The notes under the pieces were generated by a model, which did not search any database, had not been told where the DNA came from, and worked only from the letters and a program-made list of their open reading frames with translations. A DNA stretch of 64,000 bases from Paenibacillus ginsengarvi (GTDB lineage Bacteria > Bacillota > Bacilli > Paenibacillales > NBRC-103111). Position 1 is the first letter of the stretch. Every line of letters starts with the position of its first letter. Below are positions 63,501-64,000 of this stretch, piece after piece. Made by a program: the position numbers and the translations under genes. The stretch covers positions 28,311 to 92,310 of the forward strand of contig NZ_RBAH01000032.1 of NCBI RefSeq assembly GCF_003626695.1, written 5' to 3'.

Positions 63501-63639
63501 TTTCGATCATTTAGCCAAATATTTCGAAGAGGTTCAATTAGGCAAAGAGGTGAAGCTTGGCGGAGACCTCGTAGGCTTCGGGCTTGGTTTTAATTCAGGC
63601 GCCGCCTATTACTTCAAGCAATTGGAAGTTAAAAAGTGA
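57526..63639 (+). CDS. Giant double-VWA cell-surface protein
   Basis: The protein has 2037 residues. An N-terminal membrane helix (IKILLMVTLGIVVAGGAVVLAF, about 10-32) anchors it, with no LPXTG seen at the end. After about 440 residues of beta-rich sequence come two von Willebrand A domains, about 475-655 (MIDAS LALDSSGSM, TDGVDSS) and about 665-845 (LTMDVSGSMD, GGTNIIDS). Near residue 1457 GWGTEGDLAHLTGGMLANLGY resembles a transglutaminase core without the catalytic Cys. The end is a helical stretch (YNQIVQAAKAYTAAIGTFLSDM). The frame is open from 57472; the ATG at 57526 has GAAGG 6 nt upstream. Metal-dependent adhesion or scaffolding is likely; the partner is unknown. Confidence 0.82.
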   Translation: MLNGMKGWLAKISIKILLMVTLGIVVAGGAVVLAFSQHNRNSPVETAPGAQIESPSSLDVLETVQAAPKRKTYPVGKWSTDIPYLNPFGSQGNYQSVEFAANKYAKLSYITKDNRETSRDTAGNEWKLTVSWKDPAIDPFTDLLQYVSELGGEYFRGPGEDSWILHATDSDGNDWWGTAAKKSGGYLLTVYRELRLRAGETVVFHTKDYKNQVVYFMTENDGHRYQSIQVAMNKGEAQIVGKGTYVQGQYARQLSYAKHLYVYKTEHYALDDIPQDTSTPILWEVNWRSGSDPKEFSLTLDELEEITPLADGERLGALKVHGVPVGHVAVKAPPGITVRHPELSLKGNLTPEGDILFWLPSGYWDVVIQPGSDKAYTSDLNARLIPVRTGEMTTLDIDPVVNRSYLNKEMGKTNGSESELSITDLSDDGDQVKISFMLLDSESPRFTPTLANTQIREGGQEGKIVKLDRLQTPPSIVLALDSSGSMADSMNQVLEAARGFIQGLPDRTHIQVIDFDSKIRLLEGTSKDEVLQSLSQVKAEGATTLYDSIVQGLDLLKGLERPTLLVFTDGVDSSTEGNGSGSKATKQEVGKAVVDAGIPVFTIGFGEGHDAATMLELAGMSEGTYYSAMDAEAVQRVFASINERLGNHYEVVYERPREAAPSDVPVIALTMDVSGSMDINPSSGNGDYRLDKVKNLYHEFIKKIPDDSLMQLMSFSANVTVEQVFTKRKTEIIQALGQLAADGGTNIIDSAERTLRSLRAIPSSKRVIVYVTDAALDVDASRKADFEKILTGIKEEGIISLWVGLGTEKAEAAFKWAAEKSGGKYIISEDPGVLAKALQEALDSVQAKEPDKVAVTLSINNDEVEGKAREYTVNQLTNFHALRSSTEKVALNTISYRTGTPIAQYEAATASLLYGRDLPGADVKIYKRLPLNVKGKNKAVEWKAQELFFLKSLGGVAAPDRKSFLAVDMEMKNIHPEGATYLIPDFASHFFIDMNQSGAYPASTATWLAESPLVPPGKSELAIKRDETVRGVLVFLVPDEDTERATLHFYDTENGHIALSLIGEAGKVGDLPLASLPKTVTGKLSDTFSMTLTANSDTNTINRVSSAEKSVFKVIEAQLNSNVQALLNVNPQERFFLKVGTTNGPFLIPVNNTTALLPYGFLRPVAIGPGTSNTVRLAFQTPNVLKDSPMELYGDLRGGAMLLPVRGEVADSSGSGSSYQGDGVSMTVNTLARVKSIEKKSGDYVIADVTFLDTKDGSGVSGFRQSFTLISDNADSGQERSELRPDPITDDLLLGIANDWPVFDGTSRRGLLVFNIPSKQAGANWVLQSSLFGDLHLAVGQGNYAEEGLLVKQISPDVDKKFDNQLAEALIRVINQYKAVSAMNTAPNAMPKDDLDAGKQTKNNIPAPLPALYGLAQLKTVKAWADFQTVIEKLQWLPSSKNNWSTYRYSPESVLTQGWGTEGDLAHLTGGMLANLGYSPSLRMVTVTNKGREALKKLGNVAEAKTASLPAWAYTDEQGASKLFVVPFMKDLSELSGLVYLPGGQEARSLTAETGVIKVYFKVKAKGNKNVGSAAGVVSDALAGDAGTSGPDTQEILMLDSKLPLDQLGNEALDIRIGGKNGLYTAVLENQTLQIVGNGSVNLSKVTIASIRIEVQLPDKKLTHETVLQEGEDNTGVFHTLAVNLPDLSAEATASLQKAADRVYQSAVRPDVQSTLAWYTRNILYRFVVGQTTYEKQLAETLDVTAGRTEQSRVLVVTVRRKDSASPLRTSIDLMQSANQLHRGVPEAVRAFNIASGLYASRLEGAVLPGDKADFVEVWSRSPEDTKLFLSVTGNRKGDLAYMKQQGYPDFLIRRVTDSKKAMLIPNKPTRIYGEDRWIWLEVDPVTFETIAVMDTGEHGGMAEYLMALEPVAPTGDDYLGFLAGAFIGIDSSVWSVSAFSLIMDDYNQIVQAAKAYTAAIGTFLSDMMSNKDLAKLEYSISSLKVKLNDANFDHLAKYFEEVQLGKEVKLGGDLVGFGLGFNSGAAYYFKQLEVKK

Positions 63640-63675
63640 ATAACCTGTTCGAGGCTGTCCAATAAGTTCCCAAAA

Positions 63676-63722
63676 TAAAAAGGCTGGGCGTGAAAACGTA
63701 ACGTTTTCTATCCAGCCTTTTT
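63676..63722 (+). terminator. Terminator after the VWA gene
   Basis: AAAAAGGCTGG pairs with CCAGCCTTTTT, with an inner GAAAACGT/ACGTTTTC stem; the last T run is the U tract. It can act in both directions. Confidence 0.9.
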
Positions 63723-64000
63723 GTGTACCTGCTTCCGTCTTCACTGACCCTGTTTTTTGCTGTGATGGCATGTCCCGCCTACCGCTACATGCAGGCGGTT
63801 TACAAATAGAAGTCTTTTGAGCCTCCTATCTCCCCGGAAACTAGTATTTTTGGAAAAATAAAATGCTTTTGAACCACTAGCGTTGCAAAGACTCTATCAC
63901 ACTATGTCAGGTCGTGCTGAATTGAGGAAAAATTCATTTCATTACTTTATTTTACATTAACTTTTTCCGGGAATCCGCCAAAAAGGACAACTCCAACATA
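63723..64000. other. Gene-free stretch at the window end
   Basis: The sequence is A/T-rich with no ORF of note, no further terminator and no recognised RNA. It may hold the promoter of a gene beyond the window. Confidence 0.5.

Noticed and set aside
1..64000. tRNA genes, CRISPR arrays, transposases or prophage genes
   Set aside because: None was recognised on reading either strand; a tRNA and repeat search was not run.

Overview
The window reads as chromosome of a Paenibacillaceae-type, spore-former-like Firmicute (Paenibacillus/Cohnella group). This is inferred from the roughly 55-60 % GC, strong Shine-Dalgarno sites with many TTG/GTG starts, MalFG-type sugar importers without a local ATPase, copper-amine-oxidase-N and DUF5696 proteins, futalosine-route menaquinone genes and a ydaO-type riboswitch. 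No rRNA, tRNA, CRISPR array, transposase or phage gene was seen.

Layout. 1-2488 (+): the tail of an unknown gene, a PIG-L deacetylase and an NCS2 permease with its own promoter. 2520-4147 (-): a KamA-like radical SAM aminomutase preceded by a promoter, a ydaO/c-di-AMP riboswitch and two terminator hairpins. 4191-13562 (-): a glycerol-3-phosphate regulon consisting of glpP, a 1400-residue secreted glycerophosphodiesterase, a HAD phosphatase and a Ugp-like ABC importer. Both the phosphodiesterase gene and the HAD-importer operon are preceded by the same 24-nt stem-loop, which overlaps an intrinsic terminator, so GlpP antitermination can be read from the DNA. 13767-15262 (+): mqnB-mqnD. 15529-16875 (+): an orphan solute-binding lipoprotein. 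17008-21079: a cytochrome c lipoprotein (-) divergent from a Tat-exported gluconate-dehydrogenase-like pair linked to tatC-tatA. 21180-26620 (+): GH38 alpha-mannosidase, PfkB kinase and DapA-like aldolase.

26772-54939 (+) is the most unusual part: 24 co-directional, mostly overlapping or tightly spaced genes, closed by a terminator at 54972. It holds two pairs of importer permeases, a 992-residue membrane-anchored binding protein with extra beta-sandwich regions, NHL/TPR, YIP1 and DUF5696 envelope proteins, two tandem paralogous binding lipoproteins and a chemoreceptor with an apparent single-base frameshift. It also carries a block of apparently cytosolic enzymes: Gfo/Idh oxidoreductase, three histidine phosphatases, two metallophosphoesterases, an EEP-fold phosphatase, a PhyH dioxygenase, an SGNH esterase, a xylose-isomerase-like enzyme, a NodB-like deacetylase and a propeller/alpha-barrel protein. 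I read it as an import and catabolic locus for a phosphorylated or otherwise decorated carbohydrate; the substrate is unknown.

54940-64000 (+): a structured, lower-GC leader with a small CD3324-type gene, a zinc-ribbon microprotein, a copper-amine-oxidase-N protein and a 2037-residue double-VWA protein, then a terminator and apparently empty sequence.
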